A model generated the notes under the pieces. That model saw only the letters and a program-made list of their open reading frames with translations. It ran no database searches and was not told where the DNA came from. Both the position numbers and the translations under genes were made by a program. 7,335 bases of DNA from UBA11524 sp963617205 (lineage in GTDB: Bacteria > Bacillota > Clostridia > Christensenellales > Aristaeellaceae): positions 1 to 7,335 of the forward strand of contig CAVEOA010000054.1 of assembly GCA_963617205.1 (NCBI GenBank). Direction: 5' to 3'. Shown in pieces: positions 1-6,266 of this stretch (position 1 is the stretch's first letter; every line of letters starts with the position of its first letter).

Positions 1-478
1 TTTTGGTGATTCGCTCGTTCTCCTGCCTTGTCGGTGCGCCTTCGTTCGCCCTGACGACCTTCCCGTCCTCGTCCAGCTCCTCCCCCGGCAGCAGCACGCC
101 CACCTGCAAATAGCAATGGCAGTTGATGACCTCCGCCGCGATGGCATCCGACAGGAGCAGTCCGCCGCCGTAGATGCCTCCCGCGTAGCTGTCCAGCCTC
201 CGCACGAACAGCCCGTCGCCGGCTTTCACCTGCCACGCCGTGCCGTGTCCTGCAAGGTAATTCATCCGCGCCGCCGTCACGATGTGGTCGGGCATGTGCA
301 GCTTTGTGACCTGCTTTGCCTGCTCGCGCTGGTTGGCTTTGTTCGCCGCTTCCAGCGCGTCGTGCAGGTCTGGGGCGCTCTCCGCCAGAATGTCGGGGCT
401 CATGTTGGTGATGTAATTGGTCTGCACACTCGCGCCGTTGTCGTAGAGGATGACCGCGCCCGCGCAGAAGTGATTTTG
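1..478 (-). CDS. Partial GC-rich ORF of unknown function, 5' end lost
   Basis: An open minus-strand frame of 159 codons with no stop runs off the left edge, so its C-terminus is not seen. I do not recognise the family. The translation looks like real protein (for example AVILYDNGASVQTNYI, later LSDAIAAEVINCHCYLQVG) and codons prefer G/C at position 3. The first ATG is at 403-401, but it has no ribosome binding site and the 25 codons before it still read as coding. The frame meets a TGA at 481-479, where composition drops sharply. The likeliest reading is a gene whose 5' end was removed by a rearrangement or insertion near 479. GC content is about 62%, clearly above the operon to the right, which suggests a different origin. 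It is convergent with nothing here and points away from the operon. A plus-strand ORF over the same bases (116-493) looks like its shadow. Confidence 0.55.
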
Positions 479-548
479 TCAAGGATGCTTTAGCACCAGA
501 CACAAATCATCTGAAATCTTCCAAGATGGGCAATCAAAAGCATATTTC

Positions 549-574
549 AGCAGCAGATGATTTTTGCTGCTTTT
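549..574 (+). terminator. Weak stem-loop with short T run
   Basis: A 7-bp perfect stem, AGCAGCA at 549-555 paired with TGCTGCT at 565-571, encloses a 9-base loop and is followed by TTT. The stem is only moderately stable and the T run short, so as a terminator it would be weak. It sits just before a stronger hairpin, so the two may act as a tandem pair for a transcript coming from the left. Confidence 0.4.
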
Positions 575-577
575 ATG

Positions 578-600
578 GCGCTCGTATTGAGCGCTTTTTT
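578..600 (+). terminator. Rho-independent terminator
   Basis: A perfect 6-bp GC-rich stem, GCGCTC at 578-583 and GAGCGC at 589-594, has a 5-base loop GTATT and is followed immediately by six T residues (595-600). This is the standard intrinsic terminator layout on the plus strand. No plus-strand gene ends just upstream in this window, so it may be the leftover tail of a gene removed at the composition break near 479, or an insulator in front of the operon. Confidence 0.65.
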
Positions 601-700
601 ATTTCGTACTTTAGCAAAAAAATATCCTTATTCTAACAAACAATAGATTCTTTTCTAATTCTTCTTCAAAAAAATCTTGAAAAGCATGTGATATGATATA

Positions 701-709
701 TGGTATAAT
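701..709 (+). promoter_or_regulatory. Extended -10 promoter of the operon
   Basis: TGGTATAAT at 701-709 is a perfect TGn extended -10 plus consensus TATAAT box, about 90 bases before the SPFH start codon, in a very AT-rich region. A TTGAAA at 677-682 looks like a -35 box but lies 21 bases away, too far for normal sigma-A spacing, so I rely on the extended -10. Transcription would begin near 715-717, giving a leader of roughly 80 bases. No operator repeat is obvious around it. Confidence 0.6.
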
Positions 710-738
710 AAGATAATAAAGAATGCTGCGCTTTCCAG

Positions 739-757
739 CTGAGCCTTTGTCGCTCAG
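739..757 (+). promoter_or_regulatory. Small leader stem-loop
   Basis: CTGAGC at 739-744 pairs perfectly with GCTCAG at 752-757 around a 7-base loop, inside the predicted 5' leader. It lacks a T run, so it is not a terminator, and it ends 25 bases before the ribosome binding site. It could stabilise the mRNA or be chance. No known riboswitch is recognisable. Confidence 0.25.
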
Positions 758-798
758 AGAGAAACTATTGGAATAAATTTGCAAAGGAGCTGCCTACC

Positions 799-2535
799 AT
801 GAGCAAGTTCATCATTACGTGTCCTGTGTGCCACAACTACGCAGAAGCCAGCACAGGTTTTTTTGCATGCAAACACATTCGCTGTTCCTGCGGAAATATC
901 ATTAACGAAAAGACGGATCGTATGGCGACCATGGTTTGCCCTGGCTGCGGGAATAACGTAGTTTACGATCAGGCAGAAGGCAAGAACGCTAAGTGTCCGG
1001 TCTGTCATGCGCAGCTCGTTACGGATAACAGCTTCAACAATCTGGCGCATTTTCGCTGCACAGCCTGCGGCTGTCAGCTGCAAGCAGATAAGGCAGCAAC
1101 GCATATTGTTTGCCCGGTGTGTGACACCGACTGCGATGTGCAGCAGGAAATCAAAAAGGCTGAAGTCCGTGCTGCTGCGGTACCAACCGTCATTAGCTAC
1201 GAAGGTGACAACAAGACCTTTGTGTGGAAGCATCCTATGACTGATTTTGTGACGGGAAGCCAGCTCATTGTTCACGAAAGTCAGGAAGCAATCTTTTTCC
1301 GTAACGGCGAAGCACTGGATTCCTTCAGCCCAGGCCGCTACACGCTGGAAACGGGGATTCTACCCAAGATGAGCAACCTGTATCCTTTGCCTGTGCAGGG
1401 GCAGCCCTTCCATGCAGAAGTCTATTTTGTTAACTTGACTACGCAAATGGGCATCAAGTGGGGCACACCCAGCAAGGTGGGATTGTTTGATCCTGCGACC
1501 GGACTGCATGTGGAACTGGGCGCATCAGGTTCCTTCAACCTGCAAGTGACCGATCCACGCCGGCTGGTTATCCGTGTCGTGGGAACTACGGGAGCGCTGC
1601 GGCAGGCAGATGTTTTCGACCAAAGCGGTATGGGCTACTTCCGTACGGTTGTCATGACGCAAGTGAAGGCTCAGCTTGCGAAGATCATCAAAGGCAACCA
1701 TCTTAGTGTGCTGGAGCTGGACGAGCATCTGGACACCATCAGTCACGCTTTGCGGGAAGCTATCAATCCTGAACTGGCAGACTACGGTCTGACCATGCCG
1801 GAATTTTATGTAGCAAACATTGTCACGCCGGATGATGATCCCAACTTCCGGCGCATGAAGCAGCAGCATGCCGACATGTACCTCAAAACCCGCGAGGAGG
1901 AAATCAAGAAGGCAGAAGCCGAAGCCGCTTTCGAGCGTAAGACCGTGGAAGCCCAGACTGCGGCGCGAATGAAGCTCATCAGTGCGCAGGGCGATGCGGA
2001 TGCAGCACGTATTGCAGGGCAGGCACAGGCGGATATTTATCGGATGCAGGCGGAAGCCGAGGCGCAGGAAATGCGCATGAAGGGCTACACCTACCAGCAG
2101 GAAACGGCACGTCAGGTGGGACTGGAAGCCATGCGCAGCGGCGGTGCAGGCGTAGGCAGCCTTGCAGGTGAAGCCATGCAGCTTGGCGTGGGACTTGGTA
2201 CCGTTGGCAGTGTGATCGGGATGACAAAGGAGGCCATTCAGCCGGTGATGCAGGGCGTCAGCAGCATGGCACAGGCCGCGCCTCCTGCGGAAGATGCAGG
2301 CTGGACGTGCACCTGTGGTCAAAGGAACATCACCAGCAAGTTTTGCCCTGAGTGCGGCGCAAAGAAGTCGGAGCCGCCTAAGCCTTGGGATTGCGCTTGC
2401 GGACAGACGGGCATCACCAGCAAATTCTGCCCGAATTGTGGAAGCAAACGCCCCGAAACATGGGATTGCGTGTGCGGAATGAAGGGAATCACCAGCAAGT
2501 TCTGCCCCGAATGCGGCAAGAAGCGGGAGGATTAA
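799..2535 (+). CDS. SPFH-domain protein with N- and C-terminal zinc ribbons (YdjI/COG4260-like)
   Basis: A 578-residue protein starting at an ATG with AAAGGAG 9 bases upstream. Residues 8-112 hold three Cys pair sets typical of zinc ribbons (C8/C11 with C29/C31, C47/C50 with C66/C69, C87/C90 with C105/C108). Residues about 141-350 match the SPFH (stomatin/prohibitin) fold as in the 'virion core protein' group related to Bacillus YdjI. Residues 353-440 are Glu/Ala/Gln/Arg-rich and probably a long helix or coiled coil, followed by a Gly-rich linker (about 447-480). The end carries three near-copies of a W-x-C-x-C-G...SKFCPxCG ribbon starting at W502, W530 and W555. There is no signal peptide or membrane helix. 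SPFH proteins oligomerise on membranes and scaffold partners; B. subtilis YdjI works with membrane partners YdjG/YdjH. By inference, the four-helix protein encoded 3 bases downstream may serve as its anchor. The family call is confident; the role in this operon is inferred. Confidence 0.94.
   Translation: MSKFIITCPVCHNYAEASTGFFACKHIRCSCGNIINEKTDRMATMVCPGCGNNVVYDQAEGKNAKCPVCHAQLVTDNSFNNLAHFRCTACGCQLQADKAATHIVCPVCDTDCDVQQEIKKAEVRAAAVPTVISYEGDNKTFVWKHPMTDFVTGSQLIVHESQEAIFFRNGEALDSFSPGRYTLETGILPKMSNLYPLPVQGQPFHAEVYFVNLTTQMGIKWGTPSKVGLFDPATGLHVELGASGSFNLQVTDPRRLVIRVVGTTGALRQADVFDQSGMGYFRTVVMTQVKAQLAKIIKGNHLSVLELDEHLDTISHALREAINPELADYGLTMPEFYVANIVTPDDDPNFRRMKQQHADMYLKTREEEIKKAEAEAAFERKTVEAQTAARMKLISAQGDADAARIAGQAQADIYRMQAEAEAQEMRMKGYTYQQETARQVGLEAMRSGGAGVGSLAGEAMQLGVGLGTVGSVIGMTKEAIQPVMQGVSSMAQAAPPAEDAGWTCTCGQRNITSKFCPECGAKKSEPPKPWDCACGQTGITSKFCPNCGSKRPETWDCVCGMKGITSKFCPECGKKRED
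2302..2523 (+). repeat. Three tandem zinc-ribbon repeats in the SPFH gene
   Basis: Three in-frame units begin at 2302, 2386 and 2461 (periods 84 and 75 bases). Each encodes Trp-x-Cys-x-Cys-Gly, then a conserved ITSKFCP segment and a final Cys-Gly. The stretch encoding ITSKFCP is nearly identical at DNA level in all three (ATCACCAGCAA followed by G/A-TT-T/C-TGCCC). This points to recent duplication within the gene, and leaves room for copy-number change by slippage or recombination. Confidence 0.8.
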
Positions 2536-2538
2536 GCG

Positions 2539-3180
2539 ATGAAGATGACCAAGCATGCATGGATCATTTGGGGAATTTCTCTGGCAGTTGTGCTCGTGCT
2601 GATGGTTGCCATTCCTTTCGTCCGCACGGCAGCGTGGTGGATTGGTGCCGCTTGCACGGTGGCCATGTTTGGCCTGTGCGCCCTCACGTTCCATTTGGCC
2701 TTCCGAAAAGGCGAAAACACTGAAAGTAAGCTTCTGGGCTGGCCTATCTTCAAGGTGGGCTACACAGCGCTTGCGGTGCAAGTGCTTGTTGGATTTGTGC
2801 TGATGGGATTGGCAGCATTATGCCCGGTATGGGTGGCAATTGTCATCGAGCTGATTGTATTCGCGCTGACAGGCGTTAGCATGACGGTGCGAGATGCAGC
2901 CCGCGCAGTGGTGACGCAGAGTGAGGCTCATGTGACAGACAACACCCAGGCATGGAAGGTTCTTCGGGCCAAAGCCAATGCCCTGGCGGCAAGCACGGGG
3001 AATGCGGGACTGAAAAAGCTGGCAGAGGAAATGCGCTATGCCGACCCCACACCCACCAGCATGGATGGGGAATTTGACCAAATGATGGATACGCTGTCCA
3101 GCTACGCCACGGTGGAAAACATTGACAAGGCCATGAAGCTGTTGGAAAAGCGGAAACTGCTGGGGAAAGAAGAAAAATAA
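2539..3180 (+). CDS. Four-helix membrane protein with soluble C-terminal tail
   Basis: A 213-residue protein starting 3 bases after the SPFH stop codon, with GGGAGG positioned 8 bases before the ATG inside the end of the SPFH gene, which implies tight translational coupling. Hydrophobic segments at about residues 8-27, 32-54, 71-93 and 97-116 predict four membrane helices. Residues 120-213 are hydrophilic and mostly helical, with Lys/Glu-rich ends, and lack recognisable catalytic motifs. With an even number of helices both ends should be on the same side. The short RK-containing loop after helix 2 and the basic tail fit a cytosolic location. I do not recognise a named family. Its position between an SPFH gene and a TIR gene suggests a membrane anchor or adaptor for one or both, which is inference. 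Confidence 0.86.
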   Translation: MKMTKHAWIIWGISLAVVLVLMVAIPFVRTAAWWIGAACTVAMFGLCALTFHLAFRKGENTESKLLGWPIFKVGYTALAVQVLVGFVLMGLAALCPVWVAIVIELIVFALTGVSMTVRDAARAVVTQSEAHVTDNTQAWKVLRAKANALAASTGNAGLKKLAEEMRYADPTPTSMDGEFDQMMDTLSSYATVENIDKAMKLLEKRKLLGKEEK

Positions 3181-3207
3181 TACAAAAGGATGGAGGAGGA
3201 CATTCCA

Positions 3208-3441
3208 ATGATTATCAAGTGCAAAATGTGCGGTGGCGACATTGAGTTCATTCCCGGCGCGACTTACGGTACCTGTGAGTACTGCGGCAGCACATCCACC
3301 ATACCGAAGGCGGACGATGAGGGCAAGCTGAATCGTTACAACCGCGCCAACCACTTCCGGCGGCAATGCGAATTTGACAAGGCAGTTGCTGCGTACGAAA
3401 AGATCCTTGAACAGGATGACACAGATGCCGAGGCTCACTAG
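3208..3441 (+). CDS. N-terminal piece of TIR protein: zinc ribbon and TPR, ends at in-frame TAG
   Basis: This frame encodes 77 residues and stops at TAG (3439-3441). The start is placed at 3208 rather than the in-frame ATG at 3190, because 3190-3198 is itself the GGAGGAGG ribosome binding site, 9 bases before ATG 3208, and because this family normally begins right at the zinc ribbon. C5/C8 and C23/C26 form that ribbon (KCKMCGG and CEYCGS). Residues about 46-77 form a TPR-like helix pair (YNRANHFRRQCEFDKAVAAYEKILEQ). The next large ORF, from 3526, is in the same frame, and the codons between continue the same protein (GAVISRYGIEYVEDP). The piece is therefore not an independent gene but the start of the TIR protein, cut by a single stop. 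It lies 27 bases after the membrane-protein gene, in the same operon. Confidence 0.8.
   Translation: MIIKCKMCGGDIEFIPGATYGTCEYCGSTSTIPKADDEGKLNRYNRANHFRRQCEFDKAVAAYEKILEQDDTDAEAH
3439..3441 (+). other. In-frame amber codon interrupting the TIR gene
   Basis: TAG stands at codon 78 of a 1012-codon frame that is otherwise open from 3208 to 6246. In related zinc-ribbon TIR proteins this place reads A-H-W-G, so the ancestral codon was probably TGG, one G-to-A change away. The other complete genes here end in TAA or TGA, not TAG. No good ribosome binding site precedes the next ATG at 3526. Possible readings are a recent nonsense mutation, amber readthrough or suppression, or a base-call error. Confidence 0.85.
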
Positions 3442-3525
3442 GGCGCGGTTATCAGTCGTTATGGTATTGAGTACGTAGAAGACCCCGCCACGAAGAAGCG
3501 CATTCCCACCTGCCATCGAGTACAG

Positions 3526-6246
3526 ATGACATCGATTTTGGCGGATGAAGATTACAGGGCCGCAGTGGAATATGCACCAGATGCTGAGAGCCGCCGGCTC
3601 TATGAAGAACAGGCAGCGCAGATTGCGGACATTCAGAAAGGCATTCTCTCCATTTCTGCAAACGAGAAACCCTACGATGTATTCATCTGCTACAAGGAGA
3701 CTGATGACAACGGCCAGCGCACTCACGACAGCCAGTGGGCGCAGGATGTTTACTATGGCCTGACGGAGCAGGGTTATAAGGTGTTCTTCAGCCGTATTAC
3801 GCTGGAGGATAAGCTGGGTCAGGAATATGAGCCCTACATTTTCGCCGCCCTGAACAGCGCCCGTGTCATGGTGGTTATAGGCAGCAAACCCGAGTATTTT
3901 AATGCTGTGTGGGTAAAGAACGAGTGGAGCCGTTACCTTGCTTTGATGACGAAGGATCTTAAGCGTCTGCTGATTCCCTGCTATCGGGATATGGATCCTT
4001 ATGATCTTCCTGATGAACTGTCGAGTTTGCAAAGCCAGGACATGAGCAAAATCGGCTTCATGCAGGACCTGCTCCGTGGTGTGAAGAAGGTGCTGGAAGC
4101 AGGGAAGGCGAGCGAACCCGTGAAGCAGTCTGCACAGGTTGTCACCGCAGCATCAACAGCGGCGGTTTCTCCCGGTGTGACCAGCCTTATGGAGCGGGCT
4201 TATCTTTTCATGGAAGACGGCAATTTCGCAAGTGCAGAAGAATATCTGGATCGTGTGCTGGATATTGATCCCAAGTTTGCTTCAGCTTATGTGGCCAAGG
4301 TGTGCGTGGCCTTCCAGTTGCGCAGAGAAGCTGAACTGGCGGAAACCACCTTCCAGTATGAGGACAATGCCGATTGGCGGAAGGCTATGCGCTTTGCCAA
4401 CCCGCAGCAGAAAGCTATCTATGAGAACTATGCAGCAAAGGTAAAGGAACGCACAGAGCGTCAGATCCGGGATTATTCCTACGATTGTGCCATGGAAATG
4501 GCGGTGAACCCCTATGCCAATAAGAACGAACTGGACAAAGAATTATCGTACTATAAGGTCTCCTGCACCCATTCTGACGGCTGGAGGCCTGACGGCCGAC
4601 GCCGACAGAACAGCCAGATGAACGAGGACGCATTCAGGCAGATTGTGAAAAGCAACGAGCCCGGCGATTTGAGTGAGCAAAGCTTCAATACGGCCGCCGC
4701 CATGTTCGATGAAATTAAGGACAGCGATGCAGCCGAATGTGCCGGACAATGCCGCGCGCTGGCGGAACAGGCACGGCAAAAGCAAATCTACAATAATGCT
4801 GCAACTGCTTATCGCAAAAACATCAACAGTCCGACCGAGCTGGAGAAAGCGGCAGCAGTGTTCCTTTCTGTGCCGCAATACAAGGATGCCAAGGAACGGG
4901 CACTGCGGTGCATGGACGATGCCAAGAAGATTCGAGACGACTTGTACAACGATGCGGTCAAAGCCATGCAGGAGGCTGGCAAGGAAAGCGCAAAGTGGGA
5001 AAAAACGAAAAAACTACTGGCAGAAAAAGAGCTGGACAGTTACCCCGACATTAAGCAACTCCGCACAAAGGCGGCTGAACAGCATGAAAAATACCTTGCG
5101 GCAGAAAAAGAGCAGGCACGGCGCAACGCTGCAAAGAAGAAACGCAACAGCATCTTGGGTGTTGTTGCGGCAGCGGTGGCAGTAGTTGTGTTACTGCTGG
5201 TAACGAAGGTCATTATTCCCGCGAGCAATTATAGGAAGGCTGAGAGCCTTCGTGCCAACGGGCGGTATGAGGAGGCGGTGGCGGCTTTCAAGAATGCCGG
5301 CGACTACAGCGATGCGGCGACGCAAATCAAGGCTACCTACTACGCAGAAGGCGAGGTCAAGCGGGCAGCAGGCGAGTGGACAGAAGCCGTGGAAGCTTTC
5401 AAGAATGCCGGCGACTACAGCGATGCGGCAATGCAAATCAAAGAAACTGAATATCAGAAAGCGCAGGCTCTGTATGCCTCCGCTGACTATGCAAATGCCT
5501 ACACCACCTACAAGAGCATTTCTGGGTATAAAGATGTTGACAATCTACTGGAAACAGACGAAAATCTAAAAGCAGCAGCACTCGAAGCGAAGTTTACGGT
5601 TGGAAACTACGTGGAATTCGGTACCTATCCGCAAACAGCATCCGGCACGGATAGCACACCGATCGAATGGCTGGTGCTGGCGAGAGATGGGAACAAGGCA
5701 CTGCTGATCAGCCGTTATGGCTTGGATGCGCAGCCCTATAACACAAAACAGACGGAAGTTACCGTTACCTGGGAGGAATGCACGCTGCGCACCTGGTTGA
5801 ACGGCACATTCATGAACAAAGCCTTTACTGCGAACGAACAGACCGGCATCCTGCTGACAAATGTAGACAACAGCAGCAGTCAAGGATATAGCGGGTGGAG
5901 CACGAGCGGCGGAAACAATACCCAGGATAAGATCTTCCTGTTGAGTTATGCGGAAGCAAATCAATACCTGGATGTCACTTATGATGATAGCAAAAACATG
6001 AAATCCAGGGTAACACCGACAGCGTATGCGAAGAAACAGGGGGCTCTTACATCCTACGATTATAAGACAGCAGATGGTGATGAGTCCGGGTGGTGGTGGT
6101 GGCTGCGTTCGTCGGGCCGCATTCAGAGCAACGCCGCGCTCGTGTACTTCGACGGCTCCCTCACCTACTACTATGTCACTTATGGCAGTGCTTGTGTCCG
6201 CCCCGCTTTGTGGGTGAACATAGAAGCAGAAGTTTTTAACCCATGA
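3526..6246 (+). CDS. TIR-domain transmembrane receptor-like protein with C-terminal DUF6273/C-lectin-like domain
   Basis: The main part of the protein has 906 residues from the first ATG after the amber codon; read through from 3208 it has 1012. In 906-residue numbering: 48-190 is a TIR domain (YDVFICYK strand, FFSRITLEDKLG loop, and WVKNEW with E133 as candidate catalytic Glu of TIR NADases). Residues 220-290 contain TPR-like helices. Residues 430-540 are helical and charged, ending in a KKKR cluster. Residues 542-563 are a single hydrophobic membrane helix. Residues 570-685 hold short Tyr/Ala repeat units (AFKNAGDYSDAA twice). Residues about 689-906 are a DUF6273-like domain (EFGTYPQ, IEWLVL, LLISRYGLDAQPYN, WLN, WWWWLRSSG, VRPALW). 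The basic cluster before the helix predicts TIR inside and DUF6273 outside. The end looks like a DGR variable region. No ribosome binding site precedes the ATG at 3526, so independent translation is doubtful. The TGA stop overlaps an ATG and adjoins the binding site of the next gene. Domain calls are strong; NADase activity and receptor role are inferred. Confidence 0.92.
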   Translation: MTSILADEDYRAAVEYAPDAESRRLYEEQAAQIADIQKGILSISANEKPYDVFICYKETDDNGQRTHDSQWAQDVYYGLTEQGYKVFFSRITLEDKLGQEYEPYIFAALNSARVMVVIGSKPEYFNAVWVKNEWSRYLALMTKDLKRLLIPCYRDMDPYDLPDELSSLQSQDMSKIGFMQDLLRGVKKVLEAGKASEPVKQSAQVVTAASTAAVSPGVTSLMERAYLFMEDGNFASAEEYLDRVLDIDPKFASAYVAKVCVAFQLRREAELAETTFQYEDNADWRKAMRFANPQQKAIYENYAAKVKERTERQIRDYSYDCAMEMAVNPYANKNELDKELSYYKVSCTHSDGWRPDGRRRQNSQMNEDAFRQIVKSNEPGDLSEQSFNTAAAMFDEIKDSDAAECAGQCRALAEQARQKQIYNNAATAYRKNINSPTELEKAAAVFLSVPQYKDAKERALRCMDDAKKIRDDLYNDAVKAMQEAGKESAKWEKTKKLLAEKELDSYPDIKQLRTKAAEQHEKYLAAEKEQARRNAAKKKRNSILGVVAAAVAVVVLLLVTKVIIPASNYRKAESLRANGRYEEAVAAFKNAGDYSDAATQIKATYYAEGEVKRAAGEWTEAVEAFKNAGDYSDAAMQIKETEYQKAQALYASADYANAYTTYKSISGYKDVDNLLETDENLKAAALEAKFTVGNYVEFGTYPQTASGTDSTPIEWLVLARDGNKALLISRYGLDAQPYNTKQTEVTVTWEECTLRTWLNGTFMNKAFTANEQTGILLTNVDNSSSQGYSGWSTSGGNNTQDKIFLLSYAEANQYLDVTYDDSKNMKSRVTPTAYAKKQGALTSYDYKTADGDESGWWWWLRSSGRIQSNAALVYFDGSLTYYYVTYGSACVRPALWVNIEAEVFNP
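5284..5441 (+). repeat. Direct repeat pair inside the TIR gene ectodomain
   Basis: A 47-base unit at 5284-5330 recurs at 5395-5441 with three mismatches close together near its end (gcgacg versus gcaatg), a period of 111 bases or 37 codons. Both encode AFKNAGDYSDAA followed by QIK. They are the best-conserved part of a helical repeat that continues more divergently afterwards (YTTYKSISGYKDVDN). The units resemble TPR-like helix pairs and lie just after the membrane helix, so they probably form a stalk outside the cell. Confidence 0.85.
6094..6213 (+). other. Candidate DGR variable region
   Basis: The last 50 or so codons of the TIR gene have the layout of a diversity-generating retroelement variable repeat. 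A Trp run and LRSSG come first, then 21 consecutive codons ending in C or T (6145-6207), then a GC-rich GTCCGCCCCGC segment encoding VRPALW near the stop. Codons TAC, TTC, ACC, TAC, TAC, TAT, ACT, TAT, AGT and TGT can each be reached from AAC or AAT by changing only A positions, while A-free codons (GGC, TCC, CTC, GTC) form the constant frame. That is the pattern left by adenine-specific mutagenesis of an Asn-rich template. No template copy or reverse transcriptase is visible in this window, so the assignment rests on pattern alone. Confidence 0.6.
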
Positions 6247-6266
6247 CAAAAGGAGGAAAGATTGCA

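Larger units (their letters stand above)
479..798. other. Gene-free interval with stem-loops, promoter and leader
   Basis: No credible gene lies in these 320 bases. The left part (479-600) contains two consecutive stem-loops followed by T runs. The middle (601-720) is very AT-rich, about 22% GC, and ends in an extended -10 promoter. The right part is the leader of the SPFH gene. The only short plus-strand frame worth noting begins at the ATG at 526 and runs through both hairpins, so it is not credible as a gene. Confidence 0.6.

Noticed and set aside
116..493. Plus-strand ORF of 125 codons at the left end
   Set aside because: It is Arg/Val/His-rich and overlaps the better minus-strand frame; such shadows are common in GC-rich DNA.
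526..636. Short plus-strand frame beginning MGNQKHISAADD
   Set aside because: It reads through both stem-loops and ends in AT-rich DNA; no binding site precedes it.
677..682. TTGAAA as -35 box for the operon promoter
   Set aside because: Spacing to TATAAT at 704-709 is 21 bases, outside the normal 16-18; the extended -10 explains the promoter better.
1525..2781. Long minus-strand ORF of 418 codons
   Set aside because: It is antisense to the SPFH and membrane-protein genes, its translation is rich in His/Cys/Arg without domain character, and the plus-strand frames match known families.
3190..3192. ATG at 3190 as start of the TIR protein
   Set aside because: It lies inside the GGAGGAGG ribosome binding site for ATG 3208 and adds residues that the zinc-ribbon family does not have.
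2818..4032. Long minus-strand ORF of 404 codons
   Set aside because: It overlaps the membrane-protein gene and the TIR domain on the other strand; the plus-strand reading has clear TIR motifs.
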